Positions 1-11,050 of a stretch of 64,000 bases of DNA are shown here, one piece after another. The translations under genes were made by a program, and so were the position numbers. Source of the DNA: Prostheceraeus crozeri. Taxonomy: Eukaryota > Platyhelminthes > Polycladida > Euryleptidae. The first letter of the stretch is position 1. Every line of letters begins with the position of its first letter. The stretch is from contig CAJQUW010005788.1 in NCBI GenBank assembly GCA_907163375.1, positions 62,001-126,000 of the forward strand, in the 5' to 3' direction. The notes under the pieces are model-generated. The model saw only the letters and a list, made by a program, of their open reading frames with translations. It made no database searches and was not told the origin of the DNA.

Positions 1-216
1 ATCAACACGTAGATATCGTGGATTTAAGTCATTTCATCGACAGGGTCATTTCGTCGATGGTTCGTTTCATCTATGTCTGTGGCCAGAGTCAGAAGACATT
101 GAAGTCCTCGATAAAGTTCAAAGACTCATAGCTTGATGTCTATGAAATATTGAGTTAGGTTATCATTTTAACTATTTATGGATGCATGATGCTCTTGAAC
201 AAATACCAATATAACA

Positions 217-313
217 TTAACATGGATTTTTGAGGGCAACAATGTAGGACATTTGAGGGTGTGCACGCGCCTCAAAAATGTCCTACATTGTTGCCCGAAA
301 AAAACGATGTTAA
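217..313. repeat. Foldback / inverted repeat
   Basis: Two arms of about 42 nt (217-258 and 270-313) are near-perfect reverse complements around a loop of about 11 nt. The core GGGCAACAATGTAGGACATT at 235-254 is mirrored at 278-296. A third, direct, diverged copy of the core lies at about 346-357. It sits just upstream of the probable LINE 5' region, and no TIR/TSD structure is obvious. It could be a small foldback element or a structured part of a repeat. Confidence 0.8.
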
Positions 314-809
314 TAGTATTGTGCGTAATTAATGTGGTCTGGGCAGCAATGTAGGGAAAAAGCGAGCAGCAAAATGCTATGAATACATACTCTCCGTGTG
401 CGCTGGTCGTGTACGCTCCGTGCAAGTGACAGCCATCTTGGTTTTTCGTGATTTCTACCTGAACATCACTACTCTTGTGAATAATTTTTATATGATTTCG
501 GCCCTCTCGCTTCGCTGAGCATCGTGATTCATTCGGATATATTCGTCGGTACGCCGCATCCATCGAGTGATATCCCATCTTCCTCATTCTTGGCTGTTGT
601 ACGTGACTGTTGAAAGTTCGCTGCCTCGCTGTCGTCGTTCCTAAAATCAATACTGTCCCTTTGTATCATTTCTTGTGGAAGATTGCGTAGAATTGGTGCG
701 GTCATCCACCTTCAACTCATCAACGACTGACTGGTCTGTTGGAATCGGTGTTGGACTTACTTCCAGAGGTTCAAGACTTCCATTCCCGTTAAATACAATT
801 TTTTTTGAC

Positions 810-1403
810 ATGTCACCAACAGCTTGTGTAGTGACAACGGATGACATACTAAAGATGACAGAAGAAGAACTTATCAATCGCAAAAGTGTCTCAAAAAAGG
901 AAGTTGTAAAGGCTTTGTTTCTTTTGAAGAATCAGATAATTTCTCGTCCATCTGATATGAAAGAGACATCAGACATGGATTCCTTACTTCAAATATTTGA
1001 AAGCAAATTGATCAAGCATATTCAGCCTCTTACTGAAAAGATCGAAACCATAATGCAAAAGTACGATGATTTGTCCCAAAAATATGAATCTTTGCTTGAG
1101 AAATGCAACGACCTTCAATCGGACCGTGTAGGCTTGGACTACAACTCCATGTGCACAGAAATACAACAGAGAATAATAAGAAGGGAGAATCTTGTTATTT
1201 CTGGGGTACCCGAATCAATTGGTACACCAGAAGAAAGAAGAGAAAGTGACTTGGAGGCTATTCGGAAAATCGCCAGTGCCCTCAACTGCGACTTACCTTC
1301 AGACTGCAACTGTGATAGACTTGCCAGTCCTAAAGACGGTCAGAATCAAGGAAACCCTAGACTCATACGCTTAAAGTGCCCGAGCGAAAATAGCCGAAAC
1401 TAA
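810..1403 (+). pseudogene. LINE ORF1 (coiled-coil RNA-binding protein), decayed
   Basis: From the ATG at 810 the frame encodes about 197 residues. It starts with a charged N-terminal region, then a heptad-rich coiled coil (roughly residues 60-125), then an L1-ORF1-like stretch containing RRENLVISGVPES. This order is typical of CR1/L1-type ORF1 proteins, which coat the element RNA. An open frame extends upstream to 675 but only with a GTG. The frame breaks near 1390-1403. The expected continuation (YKNVFINPDYTKHER) is seen in another frame at about 1420-1465, so the ORF carries a frameshift. Confidence 0.7.
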
Positions 1404-1502
1404 ATTCTAAGAAATGTAATCCAATACAAGAACGTCTTCATCAACCCCGACTACACCAAGCACGAACGTGAACAAAACAAGCTTCTCAGACAGCAATTAA
1501 AA

Positions 1503-2063
1503 ATGCGCAGAGACAACGGCGAAAGAGTCCGATCAAAGCTGGAAAAGTCGTATTGGTCAATCAAGATAATTTGGCTCAGAATTTTCGATAAAGTTTTTAC
1601 CGAAGAAAGTTACACCGCTTCCAGTAATAACATTATTACTTCAGTAAATGCTCGTTCTCTATTACCCAAAATAGATGAGTTGAAGCTTTGTGTTTCCATT
1701 AAAAGACCAACGTTAGTATGTGTAACGGAAACTTGGTTTAACGATAGTATTACGAACACTATCGCACAAATTCCCGGTTATGTATTGTGCCGATCGGATC
1801 GAAATAATCGTCGCAGCGGCGGTGTAGCGGTTTACCTCAGTGCCGAAGTCGATTTTATTGATATCACTGAATATTTTCAGTTTCCTTCGTGTGCTAATGT
1901 ACTGGTTCTTGAAATAATGACTTTTCAAATTATACTGACATGTGTATATATCCCACCAAATGTCAGTAATGATTTGAATAATGCGATTTATTTAACTTTA
2001 CTAAAAATCGTCGACGATTATATCATCAATACTCCTATTCATCCACAATATTTCTTATCTTAA
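1503..2063 (+). pseudogene. LINE ORF2, APE-type endonuclease part
   Basis: The translation contains the start of an exonuclease-endonuclease-phosphatase domain: SVNARSLLPKIDELK, then VCVTETWFND (the catalytic Glu motif of APE endonucleases), then SGGVAVYL and CVYIPPN. These are the usual N-terminal motifs of CR1/Jockey ORF2. The reading stops at 2063, where the sequence becomes abruptly G-poor. The endonuclease resumes after 3660 (GNTLDHVLVSNDL, then SDHLML), so the domain is split and non-functional. Confidence 0.8.
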
Positions 2064-2409
2064 AAACCCAAATAACTATCATCATATCTTTCATCATACA
2101 CAAAAAAATAACCCTTTTATAACAAAACTTACTCCATATTCAAACACAACAAAACAGCAAAACACTTACAAAAAACAACACAATACATAAATCTTTTCAC
2201 AAACTCCTCCACCAACTAACCCTCCTAATCAATCCCCAATAACACTCCTCAACCACCCCTACCCTTTTCCAAACCTCCACACACATCATCCCACACTCCA
2301 ACCGTCCCTCCGCACCCGCCCTCTCAACCTCTCCCCCCACACTCCACCCTTCTCGTACAATTCACTCTCTCGACACTCTCCTACAACATTTGTGCGCTCT
2401 CGCTCTCGG

Positions 2410-2442
<33 letters not shown>

Positions 2443-2640
2443 CTCCCCCCCCCCCCACCCCCCCCCCCCTCCCCCTCCCCTCCCTGTGTGTGATGTATTT
2501 CTATTTATTCAACTCTTTTCCCTACTTAATCATTACTCACCCCCCCTACCCCTCAAACCTCCCCCACCACTTCCTATACTCCACCTACTAGCTCAACTCA
2601 ACCTCCCCCCCCACACTCCGCCCACCCCCCCACTTTCATT
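2064..2640. other. G-depleted low-complexity block with (GT)n and poly-C
   Basis: By my count 2061-2400 contains only nine G on this strand. It is followed by a (GT)n run at about 2414-2442, poly-C/CCCCT tracts at 2443-2485, and further C-rich, G-poor sequence to 2640. The compositional edge is sharp on the left, directly inside the LINE endonuclease, and on the right, directly inside the mariner transposase. No coding similarity is visible. Either a strand-asymmetric simple-sequence expansion or a badly resolved assembly segment would explain it. Confidence 0.85.
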
Positions 2641-2645
2641 CCAAG

Positions 2646-3378
2646 ATGATAGATATGATAAGGAATATAGCTTCGATCGCGCTCTTTCGTTTTCAGTTAA
2701 GGTCACGGCGAACTGATCGATTAATGAACAATACTTGTCACTGTCCACTCGACCTTCAAAGAAAGAGAAATGAGTCCGTTCTCCAGACATTGCAGCCCAG
2801 ACACCGATTTTCTGAGGATGAAGTGAGGTTTCGACATACTGATGTGGATTCTCCGACAACCAACATCGCGTATTTTGCGAGTTCATGTATTCAGAGAGAT
2901 GAAACCAAGCTTCATCACTCCAAAAGGATGTTTTCAAAAACTGAGGATCATCATTGGTCACGGCAATAAGCCAATCACAAAATATCGATCGCTGCTCGTA
3001 GTCATTCTGCATCAGTGTGTGCATCACACAGGTCTTACAGGGAAACAGATGCAAAACTTTTCGACAAATCTTCTGAACACTGGAGTAGGACATGTCGATT
3101 TGTTGGGAAACTTTTCAGAGCGATTTTTGAGGACTGTTTATAAGTGCACCTTGAACAGCTGCGACATCTTCATCATCGAAGGACGGTCTTCCACTGCGTC
3201 TTCGATCATGCACGGATCCCGTTTCTCGAAATTTATCGACCAATCTCTTAATTGTTGAATCGTGCGGAACAGGAGCGGATGGATTGAGTTGAAAGAGAGC
3301 ACTCTTTGCTATAGAATAGCTTCCAGAACGAAAATAATTTTCAATCAAGCACACTCGTTCAGCAACGTTGTAAGCCAT
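2646..3378 (-). pseudogene. mariner-like transposase, 3'-truncated, one internal stop
   Basis: Read leftward from the ATG at 3378, the protein has an N-terminal helix-turn-helix region (AERVCLIENYFRSGSYSIAK, then STIKRLVDKFRETGS and RRSGRP). It then has the first part of a DDE/D catalytic domain (WSDEAWFHLSEYMNSQNTRC, with the first catalytic Asp in SDEAW). An in-frame TGA at 3115-3117 splits it; the neighbouring residues suggest an original CGA arginine, a CpG transition. Homology is lost at about 2650, before the second catalytic Asp, where the G-depleted block begins. It sits inside the LINE endonuclease. Confidence 0.85.
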
Positions 3379-3599
3379 TGTGAGTGACGAGGTGAAATGA
3401 AGTGAAGCGAAGAATGATGTGTCTGACGCATTCGTATGTAGATATGCTAAGCCTGAAATTTCAAATGTTCATATCTATGTAAAAAGTTGATCACATGGCG
3501 CAATCAGGTAGTCACGAGACAACCCGTCCTTCAAATGCTCATATCTATGTTCACATCTATTGTATATAATCACGACAGATGATATTCGATTCAATTTAA

Positions 3600-3657
3600 A
3601 CTCATTTAAACTCAAAACAAAGCATTTTCTTCACTTGCGTGACTTTATGATCACCCG
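3600..3657 (-). repeat. Probable terminal end of the mariner element
   Basis: The stretch ending CACCCGG just before TA at 3658-3659 reads on the minus strand as a start of CCGGGTGATCATAAAGTC, resembling mariner terminal inverted repeats. LINE coding sequence resumes directly after the TA. The partner terminus at the left cannot be seen in the G-depleted block. Confidence 0.5.
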
Positions 3658-3659
3658 GT

Positions 3660-5795
3660 ATTATTACAAGGGCCACTCGTTTGGGGGAACACTTTAGATC
3701 ATGTTCTTGTCTCCAATGATCTGAAAGGGTTATACGATGAAAACAATGTTTCATACGACGCACCACTGGCCAACTCAGATCACTTGATGCTAACATGCAG
3801 ACCTAATGACGCTTACATATCTTCCGCAGTTAATTCTAGTAACTGTCATAGAATATATGACTTCCGACGTTCTCATCTGGATTGGTTATTCTATGAGGCG
3901 GGTCAAATTGACTGGAAATCGTTCATTGATTCCGCAGGGCCTGATATCGACGAGCAATGGAGCATCTTTCAAGAATCATTAACTGCATTGATAGATAACT
4001 GCATTCCAAAGGTTGACGTATGGATGACATCAAGGGATAAGGAATGGGTGACTCCAATACTCAAAAAGATGATAAATGACCGCTGGGAGGCCTATAGAAG
4101 TCGTGACTGGACTAGATACAATTTTCTAAAATCAAAAGTTAAAGAAGAAATTAATTATTCTAAACAAATTTGGGCCACTAGAATGATGTTAAACACTAAT
4201 GGATTATGGAAAATAGCCAAGAATCATTATAACTTGACGACCAATGACCCTATGTCAAAGCTGGTGTCTGACCATGGTTCTGTCGAGGGTTTCCTACAGA
4301 GTTTAAGGTCGTCTACGTCAGATTTGTTCTCAGATGATAGCAATTTTACTCATGATGAACTTATTGATGATCACTGGAATTGCACGATCTTCGAGTATGA
4401 TGTTCTGAAATTTCTGCAGAAACTGCCAACGAATAAGGTAGCAGGGATGGACAACATTCCTAATCGTATTTATAAAGAACTAGCTCTGATTATCTATCAG
4501 CCACTGACTATGATATACAACAATTCTTGCAAGCAAAGAAAGTTTCCCGGCGAATGGAAGAAAGACATTTTTGTGCCAATTCCGAAGACTTCTCCTGCAG
4601 TCATGGATAAGCTAAGATTTATAACTTTAATTCCTACTCCAGCTAAAATTTTTGAAAAATTAATGCTCCAGAACACGAATCAGTTCTTCTTACATGCTTT
4701 CGGACCTGAACAACACGGATTTAGTCGGTCAGCCTCGACAACGACGGCATTGATTCAAATCACGGAACATACCAAGAGACACTATGACGATTCATCCTTA
4801 TTTGGGAGTGCAATTATCAGTTATGATCTCAATCGTGCTTTTGATTGTCTGCTTCATGGTTTAGTCATACAAAGAATGATCCGAGATGGCTTCCCTGGAG
4901 GATTTCTTCTCTGGATGAAATCTTACCTGGAAAACAGAAGTGTCAACATTCGTATTCGTCAAAGTTATTCTGGAACGATTACCATTGAAAGGGGCATTCC
5001 AAAAGGTTCGGTCATGGGACCATCTATATTCAACGCATTTGTAGGTGATTTCCGATGCTACTAACCTGTGGAAACACTATAAAGTACGCTGACGACATGA
5101 CTGTAGTAATGCCTATTGACCAATGATCCAGTAGCCATTCGATCGAAGCTTGATGACGAAACTCGTCATATGGAAAGTTGGTGCAAAAATAACTCATTGA
5201 CCTTAAATGTTCAAAAGATGAAGATCCTTCTCATGACTAGACGTCCAGCAAGACTTGAAGAGCCTTTAGTCATCACTCAGGTCAACAAATTGAAGAATCT
5301 GGGGATGTACCTAAATGAAAAAATGAATTTCAGTGACCACATCAGCACTTTGAGAGTCAAAGGAGGTAAAAAATGCATATATTGAGACGCCTGAAAAGCC
5401 TAGTAACAACAGCTGAACTGCATGAACTATACACCACGCTGATTCGTTCATTGTTTGAATACGCTTCACCAGTTTTTATCGGTCTAAGCAAAGATGAGAA
5501 GCACATTTTACAAAGAATTGAAAATCGAGCACACAGAATAATTTACAATATCGAGCATAGCTGTGATCGACGGTGTCGCTGCGCAGATGAATCGCTAGAT
5601 CAAAGAAGAGAATATGCTTCAGTGAAACTTTTTAGACAGATTGAAAGTAACTCGTACCACTTTGCATAACTAAATTCCAGAAAGGCTGTGTTTTACTTAA
5701 TAAGCTTCGGGTGCCATTATCAAGAACTTTAATTCGTTCCCGCTCCTTCTTTCCATGTGCTACAAAAATTATGAATGGATAAATGCTTTGTGATT
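3660..5795 (+). pseudogene. LINE ORF2, end of endonuclease plus reverse transcriptase
   Basis: The remainder of the endonuclease (LDHVLVSNDL, SDHLML) leads into an RT domain. Visible RT blocks are NKVAGMDNIPNRIYK, YDLNRAFDCLLH (normally SYDLSKAFD), GIPKGSVMGP and the catalytic KYADDMTVV at about 5077-5106. The thumb follows (LTLNVQKMKILLM, VNKLKNLGM) and then a C-terminal region reaching LRVPLSRTLIRS near 5740. Frameshifts at about 3690, 5060, 5118, 5370 and 5670 mean it cannot make a functional enzyme. The catalytic YADD is still readable. Confidence 0.85.
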
Positions 5796-6060
5796 TCTTT
5801 TATCAATGTCTTAGAGATTGAACCTATTTCATGTAAAATGTCGATTCCCATTGGTTGAAAATATACACTTTCTTTCTTTATATGCAGATATACGCTGAGA
5901 TTTCTTAAATATCTTTCACATGCTTTGAAACAGATAACATCATTGCTGAACACATTGTTCAGGGAGTAGAACGGTTCCGCGGATTTGATCATGGAAATGG
6001 TCATTCCGTATTTCGTGCAAATGTGTAATAAAAATATGGGGATAGGGGCACCCGAAAATT

Positions 6061-7591
6061 ATTAGATGTCAATAAAAACTTTCCGTTTTGCTGATATATA
6101 TATGTACTCGTCATTCATGTAGCGTATAGCTTGCGTAATGTGAGAATGAATTCGTTAAGTCTCTCTTTTCATTTTCAGAAAAGTTTTTCTATCAGTTTTT
6201 CATTCATATATTTTACAGTTTCAGACAATTTTTTTCTATTATTTGGATTTTTCCGACTGTAAGTTGTTTTAGGCAACTTACAAAAGTTTCAGCAGCAAAA
6301 TATGTAAAATTCCGAAAAATGTCAAATTATATGAAAAAAATAAAAATCCGAGCCCAGATTAGAAACTGTATAAACATGTTGATGAACAGCTTCTCTTCTA
6401 CATTTATATAAAATGTTTTCACTGATATAGACTATAGAAACTTCCGCATTATTGTGAACTGTCTCTGAATGTGTAAGAAATTGAAGAAAGCATTTGAATT
6501 TTGAATTTTCTCTATTGAGGAACTCGTATTTTAGAAAAATGCCTAGCCAAAATCAGATAATATAATATCGATGAATATAAGTAGCATGAAAAAGTGGGCG
6601 TTTGGGATTTCCGCGGATTTTGAAGTCACGCGTTCTACTCCCTGATTGTTGCCTTCTCTTTTCCACAATGTGCCATAGCTAAATTGCGCACGATATATCA
6701 TTCACCTGTCGAAGTTGAGCAAAGTTGATTGATCTTAGCACTGAAGATAATGTCTGGATGGTCAATTATCGCACCAAAGTGAACAACCTTCTAATGTTGA
6801 AATAAAAGCTTGTAGAAAAGATTAACCCGGCTTTCTGGCTGTTTTGAGATGGTGTACCCTGGGGACCATCCTTGCTATTCATTTCAAATTAATACCTTAT
6901 CTAGTTTCTTACGGTCTCATCTCGATAATTTATTTCTCATATCACTTATTTTGTATTATTGTTCATATTTGAATTGCACGATCTTCTCAACGTGTTAGAA
7001 GATATATAATTATATATGTAATTATGGTGCTTCCTTCTGATGCAATATCACACTATGAGTCAGCGGCAGGTGTCTTAAATCATATTGTCATTTTAAGAAT
7101 TGAGGTTCAAAAGGTGTGTTCTTCAACTTTGAAGTGCCTCTCACATGAAGGTAGTTTATATTGTAAATCTCATTTTCGTAAAACTGTTGTAATAATCAGG
7201 GTGACCACAAGTCGCATATGTGTGTGAATTGTACGTTGAAAATTTCTTCAGATAGGATGGACACCCTGAATAATCGATTTGATCGACTGCTTCCTGGTAT
7301 CTTTCCTTTGATGACCTTTTTATATGCTTGATTTTCTCGGTCTATTGTTCAATGACGATATTTGTACATTCGTATTTTCTATCAACTTTTGAGTGAACTA
7401 ATAGGTAAATTCGTGCATTTGCTATTATCTTTTAAATTGAATTTCTTAACATAGATCAATTGATCAAATATCACACTCAAATCTTGTTCTTGTTTGTGAT
7501 TCGAAATACTGGATTCCTCATCAAAGATAGAGCTTCTGTCTTGCATTACCCTTAGAATGACTGGAAAATATTAAGTGCCTTGTATTTTCAG
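6061..7591. other. Non-coding stretch upstream of the PEX19 exon
   Basis: AT-rich sequence without convincing coding potential. Its 3' end supplies the splice acceptor of the next feature (TGTATTTTCAG ending at 7591). I could not find earlier PEX19 exons here or further upstream, so this is probably intron. Confidence 0.5.
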
Positions 7592-8026
7592 GCCACTTTG
7601 AGAAAGCTGAATGAAGATGTGGCGGATACACACGGTTCTCAAGCTTCAGCATCACCAGACACAAGCGATCCTTTGGCACCCTTCATGGAGCAAATGCTGT
7701 CTGCTTTGCTATCACGAGAAGTTCTATACGTCCCTCTAAAGGGAATCACAGAAAAGTATCCCTCATGGATCGATGAGAATGCGACCACTCTACCCCCGGA
7801 GAAAGTTGCCTCCTATAGACTACAACTGAGTTTGATGCAAGATGTGTGCAAAGAATTTGAGAAAGCAACCAGCAGTGAACCAAACACAATGAAAATCTTT
7901 GAACTTGTTCAGAAGATGCAAGAACTTGGTCCCCCACCTGAGGATCTCGTGGGTGTAGGTGACGATAATTCATCACTTCCTCCTGCACTCGCACAAGGTT
8001 CTGTTAGTGGCTGTCCTACGATGTAA
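7592..8026 (+). CDS. PEX19: PEX19 C-terminal exon (peroxisomal biogenesis factor 19)
   Basis: The exon begins in phase 0 after a polypyrimidine/CAG acceptor and encodes 144 residues. It contains the hallmark helical block of PEX19: SREVLYVPLKGITEKYPSWI, then LPPEKVASYRLQLSLMQDVC and MQELGPPPEDLVG. It ends with CPTM, a CaaX farnesylation motif as in PEX19 of other eukaryotes. PEX19 is the cytosolic chaperone and import receptor for peroxisomal membrane proteins: it binds their targeting signals, and farnesylation tunes that binding. Only this last exon is in view, so the N-terminal PEX3-binding part is missing or lies outside. The reading is intact. Confidence 0.92.
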   Translation, partial: ATLRKLNEDVADTHGSQASASPDTSDPLAPFMEQMLSALLSREVLYVPLKGITEKYPSWIDENATTLPPEKVASYRLQLSLMQDVCKEFEKATSSEPNTMKIFELVQKMQELGPPPEDLVGVGDDNSSLPPALAQGSVSGCPTM

Positions 8027-9363
8027 TTTGTTAATCATCAAATGAGTCAGATCAATTAGGATGTCTCAATATGTGACTCCTCAGATTATAAATGTTATCA
8101 GCCGTACTACTTACATTCAATGCAATAGTAGGATGACATCAATCTTCTGTAAATAGAATGAAGAAGAATTGAATGTGGGATATTTAAATATTTCAGTAGA
8201 TAGCATTCCGCATGTCAAAATGCATTGAAACTTAGCCTAATATATTTCGTGAATTCAAATTCAAATATTTGGTATTACTTATCCACCATCACATATTTGT
8301 CAATGAACAGTATTTTTCAAGAGGGAGAGAGATGACGTAAACGTAATCTTTTACACGCTCAATCTCGATAATTATGGTTAAGTTGAAAAACAAGGATAAT
8401 CGCGTTGATTGCATTGTGTATAAGTAATTCACAGCAGATTAAAGAAATGAGAAAATGGACATGTTCGAATGCTTAACCAGATAGCTTTGCTAACTGTTGC
8501 GACCAACTTCAAGAAAAGCAGTTAAAAAGTGTTGGACCCTTCATGAACCCTGAGAACTCTTTGTCTACATTTCTTATTTACTTTGTATTCAAATTCTTAA
8601 AAGTTAAAGTAGGGGGGAATGAAGCAATATACTACTTTTGACAGACTTCTATTTACATTTTCGCGCACCTGAAATTTTCAGGGTCTGTTGACGTTGAATG
8701 ACCTTTTGTGAAATATTTTTGGCATCATATTTGATTTTATTGTTTTTGATCATCCATTCTGATTTATATAGCATTTTCTGAACAACATCGCATTTTCAAT
8801 CAATTCAGCATGTAAATTGTATTTTAATCTGATAGAGGTATTTATTAATTTGGAAGAAGACAATATTTTAGTGTAATTAAATGATTTTACGATCTGGTTT
8901 ATATTATTTCCAGTGAGATATGTGGGAAGTTTTCCCTCTTTAGGGTTATTAGAAACTTTGTTATGGTATGCAGAAGAATACTTTTCGTCGACATTCAAAA
9001 TGCATTAAGCTTAAGAATTTTTTGCATGTGATTGGGCAAGTAACCCAGCATATTTCGCATAATTTTGCATAATCGCATGTTTCCAGTATTTTACATAATT
9101 ACATGGTATGATAATGCTTAATTGATTTCGTCCTACAAGTCACACACAACTATGTATCGCCCGTTCTTAGATTTCTTTAAGTAAGGACATGTTTCTGCCA
9201 ATAAGATCTTGTAATATTCTCAGCCAATGAGGTATCACCTGCTGTGTGGTTGCCCTGATGTCTAATTATAGAAGAGAGCCTAGGCATCGCAGAATGCGTG
9301 TATTTACTACCTACAAGGCGACTGCATTCTGACATTCATTGCAGAGTATCAAGCTTATAAATT
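8027..9363. other. PEX19 3' UTR and intergenic sequence
   Basis: AT-rich sequence after the PEX19 stop. No canonical AATAAA is obvious close to the stop. The part around 9040-9110 has repeated GCATAATTTTGCATAATCGCA-type words just upstream of the next pseudogene, possibly belonging to that repeat. I see no further gene. Confidence 0.5.
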
Positions 9364-11050
9364 ATGCCTAAAACTGCTCGTTCATCAACGGCGAAAGCGC
9401 GAATGTAGTTCGCGGAATTACCAGGTGGAATTCAAGTGTATGCCCTCGCAAGATCAATTATTCTGTTTACTATGTAATGACTGCATTTTTTTGGAAAAAG
9501 ATCCGTGGTCGCAGCTCACAGACGAAGTGCAAAGCATTTGACAGGAAAAGAGAAGCAAGATGTACAAACTTCATCAAGGGGAAAGTGACGCACAACTTCA
9601 GGTAACCAACAATGCTCCACCAATTTGATCCATTCTGTTTCGACGTCGCTAAACAAGGAAGTGATTTCAAAGACAGACTAGTACAGCGTTTCTTTCCCCG
9701 ATATGCCGCTGTACAAGTTGAACAACCCATGTATTAAGGATTTTTTTCAATTTTTTGACCTTCGTTTGCCATCAGAATCTGCCTGCAGAGCGCGAGTGTC
9801 CACATTAGCTGACTCCAGCCTTGAATGGATTAGACAGCATCTCATGGTCAAACAGTTGTTTATGGTTATTTACGAGACCGAGATTGATGGCAAGAAATAT
9901 TTTAATATTTTGGTTGGAAGTATTGGTGAACCTGCAAAGACATCCCTTTAGACCTCAGCCACACTGCGAGCTTTAGCGTTTCCAAGCAAAGCGTTTTGCA
10001 GCAAATATAAAGTCATCATTGCAGCAGTTGTATACTGCCACACTACGAGCAATGCAAACCAGAGCAATTGATAGCTTGCGGAGATTCGTTTGCTCGGGAC
10101 GCTTGTGTTTGCTTTGCTTTCAGTGTGGCGGAGGCCTTACGATTGCAAGTTAGTGTATGAAAGCATTGATGAGACCTACGTCACTCATACTGTGAAAAGT
10201 TTCGGTTCTGATCGAGAAGATTTTGTTCTCTTAATATCCGACGCAACACGTTATATGACAGCAGCGGGTCGAGTGTTGAAAGAGTTTTATCCCCGGCTTC
10301 TTCGCGTAACTTGTGTAGCGCATATTATACATAATTGCGCAGAGAAAGTCCGTGCCTATTTCACTGATGTCGATAATTCGATTTCACGTGTAAAAGCGGA
10401 GACAGTGAATAACAGTTCAAGAAGATACATCTTCACCCAAATTGGAGCTCCTCCAGAACCTGCTGTCACCGGTTGGACATCAATGTAAAAAGCTGCCATG
10501 TACTACGCGTCGAATCTTCCCGGTGTGACAGAAATTGTGCATAAACTCAAAGGTGACTGTCTTTTGGTTGCTCGCGCATAAGAAGCGATTGCTGATCTAA
10601 GCACTTCATCCTTGTTGATGGTCATCAAACGAGATTATGAGTGTCTCATAGAGCTCATATCGATGGCTGAACCGTGGTGCTTTGCTATTGCTGAGGCTTG
10701 GAAGCAATTGTCTTCGCTTGGTTTTCATGAGGATGTTTGCGGAATACAGATATATTTGAAGAAGAGATTAGAATTTAATACGGACTTACAAGTCATTTCG
10801 AAACAGAAACGAAATGACATCTCTCCTTCTACTTACGTGTAACTTCATAAATGCCAAGCAACATCGACATCTGTGGAAGGAGTTTCTCCATATTGTGAAA
10901 AAGCTGTTGGTACAAAAGATTTTTTGTACCTGAAGATGATTGCTGGATGGCGATCGAAAAATTTTGTACATAAGAAAAATAATAATTAAGATCTTTAAAA
11001 ACCTGACTCTTTCCGACTCAACTATTACGCAATGACTGGTCAGGGCATTT
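9364..11050 (+). pseudogene. CGGBP1/hAT-like transposon protein, heavily decayed
   Basis: Starting at ATG 9364 (MPKTARSSTAKARM, then a stop), pieces in several frames follow in order. They are DFFQFFDLRLPSESACRARV (about 9735-9795), QLFMVIYETEIDGKKYFNIL (about 9850-9915), then FVLLISDATRYMTAAGRVLK, RVTCVAHIIHNCAEK, IGAPPEPAVTGW and FHEDVCGIQIYLKKRLE. The end (NDISPSTY, then CQATSTSVE) resembles the hAT C-terminal dimerisation region. From memory this layout matches a repeated family annotated as CGG-repeat-binding-protein-like in many invertebrates. There are many stops and frameshifts. I did not find terminal repeats. Confidence 0.7.

Larger units (their letters stand above)
320..6060 (+). 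mobile_element. CR1-type non-LTR retrotransposon, decayed and interrupted
   Basis: One LINE can be followed from a CpG-richer 5' region (about 320-809) through ORF1, the APE-type endonuclease, reverse transcriptase and C-terminal thumb to a 3' region ending near 6060. Order and orientation match a two-ORF CR1/Jockey-group element. It is dead: ORF1 and ORF2 contain frameshifts, and the endonuclease is interrupted between 2064 and about 3657 by a G-depleted block and a mariner remnant. The exact ends are uncertain because I see no target-site duplication. Confidence 0.75.

Noticed and set aside
2390-2716. 108-residue proline-rich open frame
   Set aside because: Made by the poly-C and (GT)n tracts of the G-depleted block.
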